A DNA stretch of 20,743 nucleotides from Deltaproteobacteria bacterium UBA2385 (GTDB taxonomy: Bacteria; Myxococcota_A; UBA796; UBA2385). The stretch is from positions 1-20,743 of the forward strand of contig DDSR01000279.1 in NCBI GenBank assembly GCA_002343455.1. The letters run 5' to 3'. The notes below the pieces were generated by a model. The model ran no database searches. It was not told the origin of the DNA and saw only the letters and a list, made by a program, of their open reading frames with translations. Below are positions 1-6,944 of this stretch, in pieces. The translations under genes were made by a program, and so were the position numbers. The first letter of the stretch is position 1. Each line of letters starts with the position of its first letter.

Positions 1-501
1 CCTCAGGCCGCCGCCGCCCCGCCGCCGCCTGTCGAGGCGCCTCCCCCGCCTCCCCCTCCGCCGCCCGCGCAGAGCGTCGAGTCCGAGGGAATGAAGCTGA
101 GCTGGGCGGTGGACGGGGACCGTCTGCGCTGCACCATGAGCGCGCCGGGGACGGGCTGGGTGCGGGTCGGCTTCAACAGCGTTCGGGCGCAGCACCTCGC
201 CAACATGGTGCTGGGCTGGGTGGACGCCTCGGGCGCCCATGTCGAGGACCGCTACGCCAACGATCCGCCCTTCATCGAGCCCGATGTGGCGCTGGGGGGA
301 ACGGCCGACGTCGAGCTCATCGGGGGCAGCGAGGCGAGTGGCCGGACCACCGTCGAGTTCAGCATCCCGCTGGACTCGGGCGACGCCTTCGACCTGCCGC
401 TGAGCGCCGGGCAGACGGTCTACTTCATCCTGGCCTACGGCCCCGACGACGACCCGAAGTCGATCGCCGTGGTCCGGACCGCCGTGGAAGCGACGCTCTG
501 A
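1..501 (+). CDS. DOMON-domain protein, 5' end outside window
   Basis: The frame is open from the first base, so the start lies upstream; 166 residues are visible. Residues 1-30 are a low-complexity Pro/Ala linker (runs of 7-9 prolines). From residue 31 a single DOMON-type beta-sandwich follows: an opening LSWAVDGDRL strand, GWVRVGFNS, NMVLGW (Met at 69 in the place of the usual heme-ligand or core Met), a DxY segment, a P..D pair, VEFSIPLDSGD, and a closing YFILAYG strand. DOMON domains bind heme or sugars in exported redox proteins; the ligand here cannot be told. The domain ends at the stop, so it is the C-terminal module of a larger, probably exported protein joined by a flexible linker. 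It converges on the next gene across 37 bp that hold two CTAGC-N3-GCTAG palindromes. The domain call is from pattern recognition; cellular location and partner are inference. Confidence 0.8.
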   Translation, partial: PQAAAAPPPPVEAPPPPPPPPPAQSVESEGMKLSWAVDGDRLRCTMSAPGTGWVRVGFNSVRAQHLANMVLGWVDASGAHVEDRYANDPPFIEPDVALGGTADVELIGGSEASGRTTVEFSIPLDSGDAFDLPLSAGQTVYFILAYGPDDDPKSIAVVRTAVEATL

Positions 502-507
502 CTGCAT

Positions 508-520
508 CTAGCATCGCTAG
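508..520. repeat. CTAGC-N3-GCTAG palindrome, copy 1
   Basis: Perfect inverted repeat CTAGCATCGCTAG; with flanking T and A the symmetry reaches 15 bp (507-521). It lies in the 37-bp gap between two convergent genes, with its centre 22 bp (about two helical turns) from copy 2. CTAG is otherwise almost absent from the window. Confidence 0.85.
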
Positions 521-529
521 ATTCTCCCA

Positions 530-542
530 CTAGCGGCGCTAG
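530..542. repeat. CTAGC-N3-GCTAG palindrome, copy 2
   Basis: Perfect inverted repeat CTAGCGGCGCTAG. Its right arm supplies the TAG stop codon (539-541, read on the minus strand) of the N-formylglutamate amidohydrolase-family gene. The same 13-mer recurs exactly at 4061-4073. Confidence 0.85.
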
Positions 543-1849
543 ACCGGCGCGAGGTGGTGCGGCAGCCGGTGGCGCCGGATGGCCTCGTTGAAGGGGATGC
601 GGCGGGTGCGGTCGGTCCGGAAGTAGAGCTCCAGCGCCTCGGCGATCAGCCGGGCGAGCTTCTGCGCGTTGTCCCGCCGCGGGCCCACGGGGTTGCCCTT
701 GCGGTCGAACTCCCAGACCAGGTCCTTGCGGATCTCGATGCCGATCGCCCCCGGGCGCCCCCCATCGAAGCGGTAGTCGTCGATCAGGGCGCCGCCGTTG
801 CCGTGCACGAAGCCTTCGATGTGGTTGTAGGCGCGCCGGGCCGCCTCGAACTCGCGCTTCCGCCCGCGGGGAGCCGTGCGAAAGAGGTGCAGGGTGCTGC
901 GCAAGGCCTGGCTCTCGGAGCTGCGCAGGTTGGTGTCGAGCAGCATGTCCCAGACGAGGTCGTAGATCGGGTCCTCGACGATCCCGGGCGCGACCTCGTG
1001 CAGGCGCTCGCGGACGAAGTCGAAGAAGTGCCAGACCTGGCTGCGCACCTCGACGCTGCCCTCGGGCAGGCAGTAGGGGAAGTTGAGGGCGACCGGCACG
1101 CCGTTGCGCTCCAGGTGCAGGCTGACCCGGCTGGGCAGCACCCGGTCGCAGGTGTACTCCCCCAGGCCGTCGGGGTAGAGCGGGTCGAAGATGCCGTAGG
1201 GCATGCGGCTGTGCTGCTGGTAGGCCTGCAGGCGGTTGATGATGCTGATCTCGGGCCGCAGGGTGCCGCTGGCGTTGTAGACGTCGTAGGTGTGGACGCC
1301 GATGGTCAGGACCTTGCGGCAGACGTCGCGGTCCATATGGTCGCTGATGCGATCGTAGCAGCGCTCCAGCAGGGCCCACTTCTGGTCGAAGTCCAGCCAC
1401 TGCGCGAAGGGCGAGTTGATCGCCAGGCGCTCCATGTAGCCGGCGTTGAGCGGGGTCAGGCCGGGGAAGCGCCCGAAGTCCATCAGGACCCGGGCGATGT
1501 GGATGTGCAGGAAGCCCGACACCCCCAGGGCGCCCGCCAGCTCGGCGGCCACGAGCCCCGCGCCCCAGTCGCGCTCGCGCGCGTAGAGGGCCTCGATCTC
1601 CGCGGGATCCACCGGCCGACCCTGGCGCGTCAGGAAGTCCGAGGGGATGGCGCTCCCGTCGTGGATGCAGGTGATGGCGATGTGAGGGAGCAGCTCGGGG
1701 TCGAGGTCGACGGCCTGCGCCGGGGCGGCGGGGACCACCTCGCTCGGCCAGAAGGAGGTCGAGCTGCGGTCGGTGATCGGCCCGACCTGGTCCAGGGCGA
1801 GGAAGGGGCGCTCGGAGCGCAGCGGCGGGAGATGGCTCTGGATTGGCAT
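539..1849 (-). CDS. N-formylglutamate amidohydrolase-family protein
   Basis: 436 residues from the ATG at 1849. A GTG at 1909 would add 20 residues, but it would run almost to the divergent gene's start and the added residues look unlike family starts; neither start has a strong ribosome site. The family signature is the C-terminal GIEIRKDLVWE (about residues 370-380), which matches the Gly-[IV]-Glu-Ile-Arg-x-Asp-Leu block of FGase-like proteins (PF05013). Also present are an HDGSAIP metal/substrate loop (about 63-69), RVLMDFGR (about 121-127) in place of the usual Asp-x-Asn-Arg, and GVHTYD with His about 186. Known members hydrolyse N-formylglutamate to glutamate and formate in histidine degradation, or act on related N-acyl amino acids. 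No hut genes are visible, so the substrate is open. No signal peptide, so probably cytoplasmic. At about 436 residues it is longer than the usual 260-300, with an insert between the two halves. The stop codon lies inside palindrome copy 2. Confidence 0.78.
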   Translation of the reverse strand: MPIQSHLPPLRSERPFLALDQVGPITDRSSTSFWPSEVVPAAPAQAVDLDPELLPHIAITCIHDGSAIPSDFLTRQGRPVDPAEIEALYARERDWGAGLVAAELAGALGVSGFLHIHIARVLMDFGRFPGLTPLNAGYMERLAINSPFAQWLDFDQKWALLERCYDRISDHMDRDVCRKVLTIGVHTYDVYNASGTLRPEISIINRLQAYQQHSRMPYGIFDPLYPDGLGEYTCDRVLPSRVSLHLERNGVPVALNFPYCLPEGSVEVRSQVWHFFDFVRERLHEVAPGIVEDPIYDLVWDMLLDTNLRSSESQALRSTLHLFRTAPRGRKREFEAARRAYNHIEGFVHGNGGALIDDYRFDGGRPGAIGIEIRKDLVWEFDRKGNPVGPRRDNAQKLARLIAEALELYFRTDRTRRIPFNEAIRRHRLPHHLAPV

Positions 1850-1920
1850 GATGATGACGTATCCGAACCGGGCGGGCTCTACCTGATCCGGGTAGGCTGC
1901 CGGGACCACCGGGGAGAGAG
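1850..1920. promoter_or_regulatory. Divergent intergenic region (amidohydrolase / ketosynthase)
   Basis: A 71-bp gap between two divergent starts. It must hold both promoters unless the minus-strand gene starts at the upstream GTG. The only clear signal is a purine-rich GGGGAGAGAG (1911-1920) directly before the plus-strand ATG, a plausible though tightly spaced ribosome site. No convincing -35/-10 pair is seen. Confidence 0.4.
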
Positions 1921-2886
1921 ATGCTTCGCGCGCAGATCGTCGGAACAGGCATCGACCTGCCTGCCCGGATCCAGGCCTCCCGCGAGCTCGAGCCGATCCT
2001 GGGCGTGCCCGAGGGGTGGATCGAGGCCCACACCGGCGTCCGCCAGCGGCGGATCTCCGACGAGCCCATGCACAAGATGGCGGCCCGAGCGGTGCGCCAG
2101 GCGCTGGGCGAGGGCGGGCCCCCCGATCTGCTCGTCAACGCCTCGCTGACCCCCATCCAGCTCATCCCGGACTCCTCGGTCTTCATCCTGCAGGAGCTGG
2201 GCCTGGACGGGCGCCCCTCCTTCTCGGTACACGCCACCTGCCTCTCCTTCGTGGTCGGCCTGCAGGTCGCGATGAGCATGGTCCACGGCGGGCTGTGGCG
2301 GCGGGTGGCCGTGGTCAGCGCCGAGCAGGGCAGCGTCTGCCGGGACTTCACCCAGCCCGAGAGCGCCGCCTTGATCGGCGATGGCGCCGGTGCGGCCATC
2401 ATCGAGCCGACCCCCGAGGGGCAGTCCAGCGCGCTGTTGGCCTTCGACATGGCCACCTGGCCCGAGGGCGCCAGCCACACCGAGCTGCGCGGCTGCGGCA
2501 CCCGCAAGCACCCCAACGACCCGCAGACGGTGGCCTCGGACAACCTCTTCCAGATGAACGGCCCCTCGGTCTACAAGATGGCGCTGCGCAAGGTGCCCCC
2601 CTTGATCGGCGGGCTGCTCCACCGCGCGGGGCTGAGCCCCTCCCAGGTCGATCTCGTCGTCCCCCACCAGGCCAGCGGACCGGGGATGAGGGCCTACCGC
2701 AAGCTCGGCTTCGTCACGGACCAGATCGTCGACATCCTGGCCGACCACGGCAACTGCATCTCGGCCAGCGTGCCGATGGCGCTGGCCCTGGCCGAGCAGC
2801 AGGGTCGCCTCAAGCGAGGCGACACGGTCCTGCTGATGGGCACCGGCGCCGGGCTCAGCGTCGCGGGGGCGCTGCTGCGCTGGTGA
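1921..2886 (+). CDS. 3-oxoacyl-ACP synthase III (FabH-like) family protein
   Basis: 321 residues, the normal length for a ketosynthase III. The Cys-His-Asn triad is complete: Cys107 in VHATCLSF, His249 in VPHQAS, and Asn278 in DHGNCISASVP. The glycine-rich GDGAGAAI (about 153-160) and the C-terminal GTGAGLSVAGALL beta-hairpin are also typical. Such enzymes condense an acyl-CoA or acyl thioester with malonyl-ACP (fatty-acid initiation) or make secondary-metabolite ketides. AHATC-like rather than the AACAG type of housekeeping FabH, and no neighbouring fab, acpP or plsX genes, suggest a specialised paralogue; this is inference. The start has GGGGAGAGAG just upstream. It is divergent from the amidohydrolase and ends 3 bp before the convergent SH3-like gene, leaving no room for a terminator. 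Confidence 0.88.
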   Translation: MLRAQIVGTGIDLPARIQASRELEPILGVPEGWIEAHTGVRQRRISDEPMHKMAARAVRQALGEGGPPDLLVNASLTPIQLIPDSSVFILQELGLDGRPSFSVHATCLSFVVGLQVAMSMVHGGLWRRVAVVSAEQGSVCRDFTQPESAALIGDGAGAAIIEPTPEGQSSALLAFDMATWPEGASHTELRGCGTRKHPNDPQTVASDNLFQMNGPSVYKMALRKVPPLIGGLLHRAGLSPSQVDLVVPHQASGPGMRAYRKLGFVTDQIVDILADHGNCISASVPMALALAEQQGRLKRGDTVLLMGTGAGLSVAGALLRW

Positions 2887-2889
2887 GCC

Positions 2890-3585
2890 TCAGCCGGCGC
2901 CGTAGATGCCCATCACCTCGTCGCTGGCGCCGCGAAGGGCCTCCAGCTCGATCCAGCCGGTCAACCCGGAGCTGATCTTCACCAGGAACCAGCCCGGCGC
3001 GTCCGCGGACTCCAGCAGGACGTCGATGCGGCTGCCCGCCTTGATGTTGGCGACCACCTCGGCGCCCTTGATGGTGCGGTGGATCGGCGCGCTGCGATCG
3101 ATGCCGACCTGCGTGCCGGCGGCCCAGAAGGGCTGGGGCACCAGGGTCAGGACGCCGCCCTTCAGCACCCACTTCTGCCGCTTCTGGTAGAGCCGCTCGC
3201 GGCTGTCGGTCAGCAGGATGCCGCTGCCGGTGGTGTGGATGGCCTCCACATAGGTGTCCGGCTGCGACCAGCTCAGCTCGACCGGGCCGGACTTCTCCAG
3301 GCGGTAGACGCGGGCGTACTTGTCGTCGCGGGGGCCCGTGTCGACGGTGACCAGCTCCTTGACCTTGTCCTCGCTGCTGATGTCGTGGAGCTGCACCTCG
3401 CAGAGGGCCTCGCCCCCGCACTCGATCAGGTGCTTGCCGATGCGCACGCCGCGGTCGTCGACGGTGATCGTCTCGGGCTTGCCGTCGCCGTCGAGGTCGA
3501 CGCTCAGGGGCGCGTTGGCGAGGGCCAGCGGGGCCAGGAGGAGGAGCAGCATGGCGGGCATCCGGAGGAGAGGTGGGAGGAGCAT
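2890..3585 (-). CDS. Secreted protein with Asp-rich repeat and C-terminal SH3-like domain
   Basis: 231 residues. The N-terminus (MLLPPLLRMPAMLLLLLAPLALANA) is a Sec signal peptide with likely cleavage after ANA (about residue 24). Directly after comes DLDGDGKPE (30-38), the calcium-binding Asp pattern of FG-GAP/dockerin-like repeats. Cys56 and Cys62 could form a disulfide. The C-terminal third (about 165-216) resembles a bacterial SH3 domain: a basic, Val-rich stretch, APGWFLVKI, then GLTGWIELEAL, where the paired GW.. and GWI strands are the hallmark. Such domains bind peptidoglycan or ligand peptides outside the membrane. It is the last gene of the recD2-cytochrome-SH3 unit, starting 12 bp after the cytochrome stop, and is probably periplasmic or surface-exposed. 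The exact family is not recognised; the downstream ATG at residue 9 or 12 is an alternative start. Confidence 0.72.
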   Translation of the reverse strand: MLLPPLLRMPAMLLLLLAPLALANAPLSVDLDGDGKPETITVDDRGVRIGKHLIECGGEALCEVQLHDISSEDKVKELVTVDTGPRDDKYARVYRLEKSGPVELSWSQPDTYVEAIHTTGSGILLTDSRERLYQKRQKWVLKGGVLTLVPQPFWAAGTQVGIDRSAPIHRTIKGAEVVANIKAGSRIDVLLESADAPGWFLVKISSGLTGWIELEALRGASDEVMGIYGAG

Positions 3586-3597
3586 AGTCCAGCGAGC

Positions 3598-4617
3598 TCA
3601 GAGCGCGCCCTCCACCACCACGTAGCCGCGCTCCTCCGGCGCCAGGACGTGCTCGTGGCGATGGTCGGCCAGCGCGTAGCGCAGGCGCCAGCTCCTCGCG
3701 CCGGCGGTCGAGAGCTGGACCTGCCGCTGGGCCGGCTGGCCGGGTCGCTCGGGAGGGATGGTGCGATCGAGCACCTCGACCCAGCCCTGCCCGGTCGAGG
3801 CGAAGACCCTCCGAAAGACCACCTCGTCGACCGGCTCGGCGCAGGCGGCGTCGGCGCAGGTCTCCAGGATCAAGCGGCGGAAGGGATCCCCGGTGGGGAT
3901 CCGGTGGGCGGCCCCGGGTGCCGACACGGTGAAGACGGCATGCTGGTCCCCGGGCTGCACCTCGACCTTCAGCAGGCTCCGCAGGCGCTCCGAATCGTGG
4001 GCCCCGGGGAAGGCGTGCCCGTGCCTGCCCATATGGCAGTCCTGGCAGCTTCGGCCCTCACTAGCGGCGCTAGAGAGCGCCCACTCGCTGACGGTCGCCT
4101 GGGCCAGGGTCTCGCCGATGGCGAAGGGCTCGCCGGGTGCGGTGGGCTGCTGGAAGGGAAACTCGTGGCAGGAGGCGCAGGCGTCGGCCCCGCCGAAGCC
4201 GGGGTCGACCCGGACCGGGTGGGCCAGCAGGGCCTCGGTGCTGGGCTCGCGGGAGCTGAGGATCTGCTGGTCCTGAACATGGCAAGTGGCGCAGTTGACC
4301 CCCTCGGCCCACAGCCCGGCGGGCGGCTGAGGGCGAGGAAAGGAGCCCGGCCGGGCGAGGCCGCCTAGCGTTGCTAGCTGGCCTTCGGCCAGCGGCGCGT
4401 GGCAGTTCACGCACCAGCCGTTGGGCCAGCGGGTCCAGGCCTCCCAGAAGATCGGATTGGTCCCGGCGACGGCGTGCCGAGAGCCGGCCCACTGCGCCGC
4501 GACCTCGCTGTGGCAGCCCTCGCAGGAGCCGACCGAGAGGTCGAAGCCCGGGGGAGGCTCGGGGTTCAGCGCCGTCAGCCCCTGCCCGAACGCCGCTAGG
4601 GAGAGCCATGGGATCAC
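3598..4617 (-). CDS. Pentaheme c-type cytochrome (cytochrome c554-like)
   Basis: 339 residues from a GTG at 4617 that overlaps the recD2 stop as GTGA. Five CxxCH heme sites are visible: CEGCH (32-36), CVNCH (69-73), CATCH (109-113), CASCH (147-151), CQDCH (191-195). Extra histidines (for example in SRHAV, GRHGHAFPGAHD) are candidate distal ligands. The spacing and the H-A-V and P..F.E motifs between the first two sites resemble the cytochrome c554/NapC-like multiheme fold (PF13435). Residues about 220-339 form a heme-free beta-rich C-terminal domain, with Cys254 and Cys259 possibly bridged. CxxCH proteins are matured in the periplasm, so the short hydrophobic start (MIPWLSLAAFGQG), which lacks basic residues, should act as the export signal. 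An electron-transfer role is likely; donor and acceptor are unknown. The gene carries two perfect and one degenerate CTAGC palindromes, none touching a heme codon. Confidence 0.87.
   Translation of the reverse strand: MIPWLSLAAFGQGLTALNPEPPPGFDLSVGSCEGCHSEVAAQWAGSRHAVAGTNPIFWEAWTRWPNGWCVNCHAPLAEGQLATLGGLARPGSFPRPQPPAGLWAEGVNCATCHVQDQQILSSREPSTEALLAHPVRVDPGFGGADACASCHEFPFQQPTAPGEPFAIGETLAQATVSEWALSSAASEGRSCQDCHMGRHGHAFPGAHDSERLRSLLKVEVQPGDQHAVFTVSAPGAAHRIPTGDPFRRLILETCADAACAEPVDEVVFRRVFASTGQGWVEVLDRTIPPERPGQPAQRQVQLSTAGARSWRLRYALADHRHEHVLAPEERGYVVVEGAL
4061..4073. repeat. CTAGC-N3-GCTAG palindrome, copy 3 (in cytochrome gene)
   Basis: CTAGCGGCGCTAG, identical to copy 2, inside the cytochrome coding region. 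Read on the minus strand it encodes Ser-Ala-Ala-Ser within residues about 182-186, between the fourth and fifth heme sites. Confidence 0.85.
4365..4377. repeat. CTAGC-N3-GCTAG palindrome, copy 4 (in cytochrome gene)
   Basis: CTAGCGTTGCTAG, perfect arms with a different spacer. On the minus strand it encodes Leu-Ala-Thr-Leu-Gly (residues 81-85), a different reading frame from copy 3. Its conservation is therefore at the DNA level rather than the protein level. Confidence 0.85.
4587..4599. repeat. Degenerate CTAGC palindrome (11/13), start of cytochrome gene
   Basis: On the minus strand the sequence reads CTAGCGGCGTTCG, differing from the commonest copy at 2 of 13 positions. One arm is intact and the other decayed. 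It codes for residues 7-11 of the cytochrome. It contains one of only two CTAG tetramers outside the perfect palindromes. Confidence 0.5.
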
Positions 4618-6797
4618 AGCTCGGTTCCTGCCAGCCTCTCGCTCAGGCGGGTGAAGCGCTCGTCGCCTCCCCGCTGGCCGACGGCCTGGTCGATGGCGTC
4701 GGCCTCGCCGATCAGGCAGCAGAAGCGGCGGGCCCGGGTGATCGCGGTGTAGAGGAGGTTGCGGCGCAGCATGATGCGATGGCTGCGGTGCAGCAGGATC
4801 ACCACCGCCGGGTACTCGCTGCCCTGGCTCTTGTGGATGGAGATGGCGTAGGCCAGCTCGATGTCGCCGAGGTCCTCGCCCGAGACGAGCACCTCGGCCC
4901 CGGCGCCGCCCTCGCCGAAGTCGACGACCAGGCCCTGGGGGGTGGTGTCGGCGACGCGGCCGACGTCTCCGTTGAAGATGTCCAGGTCGTAGTTGTTGCG
5001 GACCTGGAGCACCCGGTCGCCCTGGCGGAAGGTGCGCTCTCCCCGCACCAGGGCCGGACCGCTGGGGTTGAGCAGCCCCTGCAGGTGGCGGTTGAGGGAG
5101 TGGGTGCCGAGCAGGCCGTTGTGCATCGGCGTCAGGACCTGGACCTCCGTGCGGGGGTCGAAGCCCAGCCGGGGCAGGCGGCGGCTCATCACCTCGGTCA
5201 GGGTGTCGAGCGCCTCGGCCTCGGTCCGCCGGGAGAGCAGGAAGAAGTCCCGGGTCAGGCCCTCGTCCTCCTCCTGCTCGCTGGAGCGCGGGCGCCCTCC
5301 CTGGTTGACCCGCCAGGCGTTGCGGACGATGCCGCTGCCGGCGGCCTGCCGGAAGACCTCGGAGAGGGTGGCCACCGGGACCGCTCCCGAGGCGATCACA
5401 TCGGCGAGCACGCGCCCGGCGCCGACGCTGGGGAGCTGATCGGCGTCGCCGACCAGCACGAGGCGGCCGTCCTCGGGCAGGGCCCGCACCAGGGCGTGCA
5501 TCAACCGCAGATCGACCATGCTGGCCTCGTCGATCAGCACGCCGTCGCCGTCGATGGGCTGGTCGATGTCCCGGGTGAAGGCGCCGGTGCGGGGGTTGAA
5601 CTCCAGCAGCCGGTGGATGGTGCGGGCCTCGGCGCCGGTGGCTTCGGTCATGCGTCGCGCCGCCCGGCCGGTGGGGGCGGCCAGGCGCAGCTCCAGGTCC
5701 AGGCGGCGGGCGGCCTCGACCAGGACGCGGACGATGGTGGTCTTGCCGGTGCCGGGCCCGCCGGTGATGACCGCGGCGCGGTGGGCCAGGGCCAGCAGGA
5801 CGGCGCTGCGTTGGCCGGGGGCCAGGGAGAGGCCGATGCCACGCTCGGCGGCCTCGACCGCGGCCTCGACCTGGGCGGGAGGGAAGGTCGGTGGCCCCTG
5901 CGCCATCGCGCACAGGGCCCGGCTGACGGCGCGCTCGGCCTGGTGCAGCTCGGGAGGGAAGACCGGGTCCCGCTCGCTGTCGATGCCGTGCTGGACGACC
6001 AGTCGACCGGCCAGGGCGAGGCGATCGATCGCGGGGATGGCCTGGTGGTCGGGCACCTCCAGCAGGCTGACCCGGCGCAGCAGCTCGCCGCGGGGCAGGA
6101 AGCAGTGGCCCTGGCTCTCGGCCTCGGAGAGGGTGTGCCGCAAGGCCGCCTCGGCGCGGTCGGGCGAGTCCGAGGGCAGGCCGTTGGCGCGGGCGATGGC
6201 GTCGGCCGTACGGAAGCCGACCCCGTGGATCTCCGCGCACATGCGGTAGGGCTCGCGGGCGACCAGGGCGGCGGCGTCTTTGCCCCAGCGCTCGACGATG
6301 CGGTTGGCCAGCGCCGCGCCCAGGCCGTAGCCTCGCAGCGCCGCCAGGACCTCGCGGTTGGCGCGGTCCTTCTCCCACTGGGCCTTGAGCTGCTCCATCC
6401 GCTTCTGGCCGATGCCCTCGACCTCGGTCAGGCGCGAGGGCTCCTCGGCGATGACCCTCATGGTGTCGAGGCCGAAGTGGTCGACCACCCGCTTGGCGAA
6501 GGCGGGGCCGAGGCCCTGGACGGCGCCGCTGCCCAGGTAGAGCTCCAGGCCGCGCAGGGTGCGCGGGTCCTCGACCAGCACGCTGCTGACCTTGAACTGT
6601 CGGCCGAAGCTGCTGTGGTCCATCCAGCGGCCGGTCAGGCTGAGGTGCTGGCCGGGGGCGACGTGGCCGACCGGGCCGACGGCGATGCACTCGCCGGCCT
6701 TGGTCTTGAGCCGGGCGACGGCGAAGGCCCCGTCGTCGGTGGCGTAGGTGAAGCGGAGCAGCTCCCCCTCGATGGTCTCGTCGCCGGGCTCGGACAT
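4614..6797 (-). CDS. recD2: RecD2-type ATP-dependent DNA helicase
   Basis: 727 residues, the usual RecD2 length. The N-terminal part holds an OB-like region and helix-hairpin-helix motifs (GAVQGLGPAFAKRV 91-104, VEGIGQKRM 126-134, IHGVGFRTADAI 190-201), typical of RecD2 and absent from RecBCD RecD. The SF1B motor follows: Walker A GGPGTGKTT (346-354), motif Ia APTGRAARRM (374-383), Walker B LIDEASMVD (421-429), motif III GDADQLPSVGAGR (450-462), motif V ISIHKSQGSEYP (652-663), motif VI LLYTAITRARR (681-691). It is a 5'-3' helicase acting in DNA repair or replication outside RecBCD; no recB or recC is nearby. It heads a minus-strand unit, its TGA overlapping the GTG of the cytochrome gene, an unexpected partner for a repair helicase. 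No strong Shine-Dalgarno precedes the ATG at 6797. Confidence 0.95.
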   Translation of the reverse strand: MSEPGDETIEGELLRFTYATDDGAFAVARLKTKAGECIAVGPVGHVAPGQHLSLTGRWMDHSSFGRQFKVSSVLVEDPRTLRGLELYLGSGAVQGLGPAFAKRVVDHFGLDTMRVIAEEPSRLTEVEGIGQKRMEQLKAQWEKDRANREVLAALRGYGLGAALANRIVERWGKDAAALVAREPYRMCAEIHGVGFRTADAIARANGLPSDSPDRAEAALRHTLSEAESQGHCFLPRGELLRRVSLLEVPDHQAIPAIDRLALAGRLVVQHGIDSERDPVFPPELHQAERAVSRALCAMAQGPPTFPPAQVEAAVEAAERGIGLSLAPGQRSAVLLALAHRAAVITGGPGTGKTTIVRVLVEAARRLDLELRLAAPTGRAARRMTEATGAEARTIHRLLEFNPRTGAFTRDIDQPIDGDGVLIDEASMVDLRLMHALVRALPEDGRLVLVGDADQLPSVGAGRVLADVIASGAVPVATLSEVFRQAAGSGIVRNAWRVNQGGRPRSSEQEEDEGLTRDFFLLSRRTEAEALDTLTEVMSRRLPRLGFDPRTEVQVLTPMHNGLLGTHSLNRHLQGLLNPSGPALVRGERTFRQGDRVLQVRNNYDLDIFNGDVGRVADTTPQGLVVDFGEGGAGAEVLVSGEDLGDIELAYAISIHKSQGSEYPAVVILLHRSHRIMLRRNLLYTAITRARRFCCLIGEADAIDQAVGQRGGDERFTRLSERLAGTEL

Positions 6798-6944
6798 GGG
6801 TCGGATCGTAGCCCAGGAGGACGCTCTGCGGGCTCGTCGCCGGGTTCGGGGTCCGTGGAGGCCCGGTACCGCTCAGGCGCCGATGAACCGAATTTGCTAA
6901 CGTGTCGCGAGACAAAGCCAAGGGTTCTGCGTTACCGCTTGTGC
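6798..6944. promoter_or_regulatory. Divergent intergenic region (recD2 / ATPase)
   Basis: A 147-bp gap between divergent genes. It contains an AT-richer island (about 6885-6902, GAACCGAATTTGCTAACG) that stands out from the GC-rich surroundings and is a likely promoter zone for the plus-strand ATPase. No consensus -35/-10 pair can be defended. An AGGAGG at about 6816 is too far from either start to serve as a ribosome site. Confidence 0.35.

Noticed and set aside
1..90. Run of CCG/CCC triplets as a DNA repeat element
   Set aside because: It is simply the coding sequence of the proline-rich linker of the DOMON protein, in frame with the domain.
554..2149. 531-codon plus-strand frame spanning the amidohydrolase gene
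   Set aside because: It runs antisense through one gene and into the start of the ketosynthase in another frame; there is no recognisable domain, and it is explained by third-position GC bias.
3598..6921. Single 1107-codon minus-strand frame covering recD2 and the cytochrome
   Set aside because: The upstream two thirds is an out-of-frame shadow of recD2; only the part after the GTG at 4617 encodes the cytochrome, so it is not a fusion.
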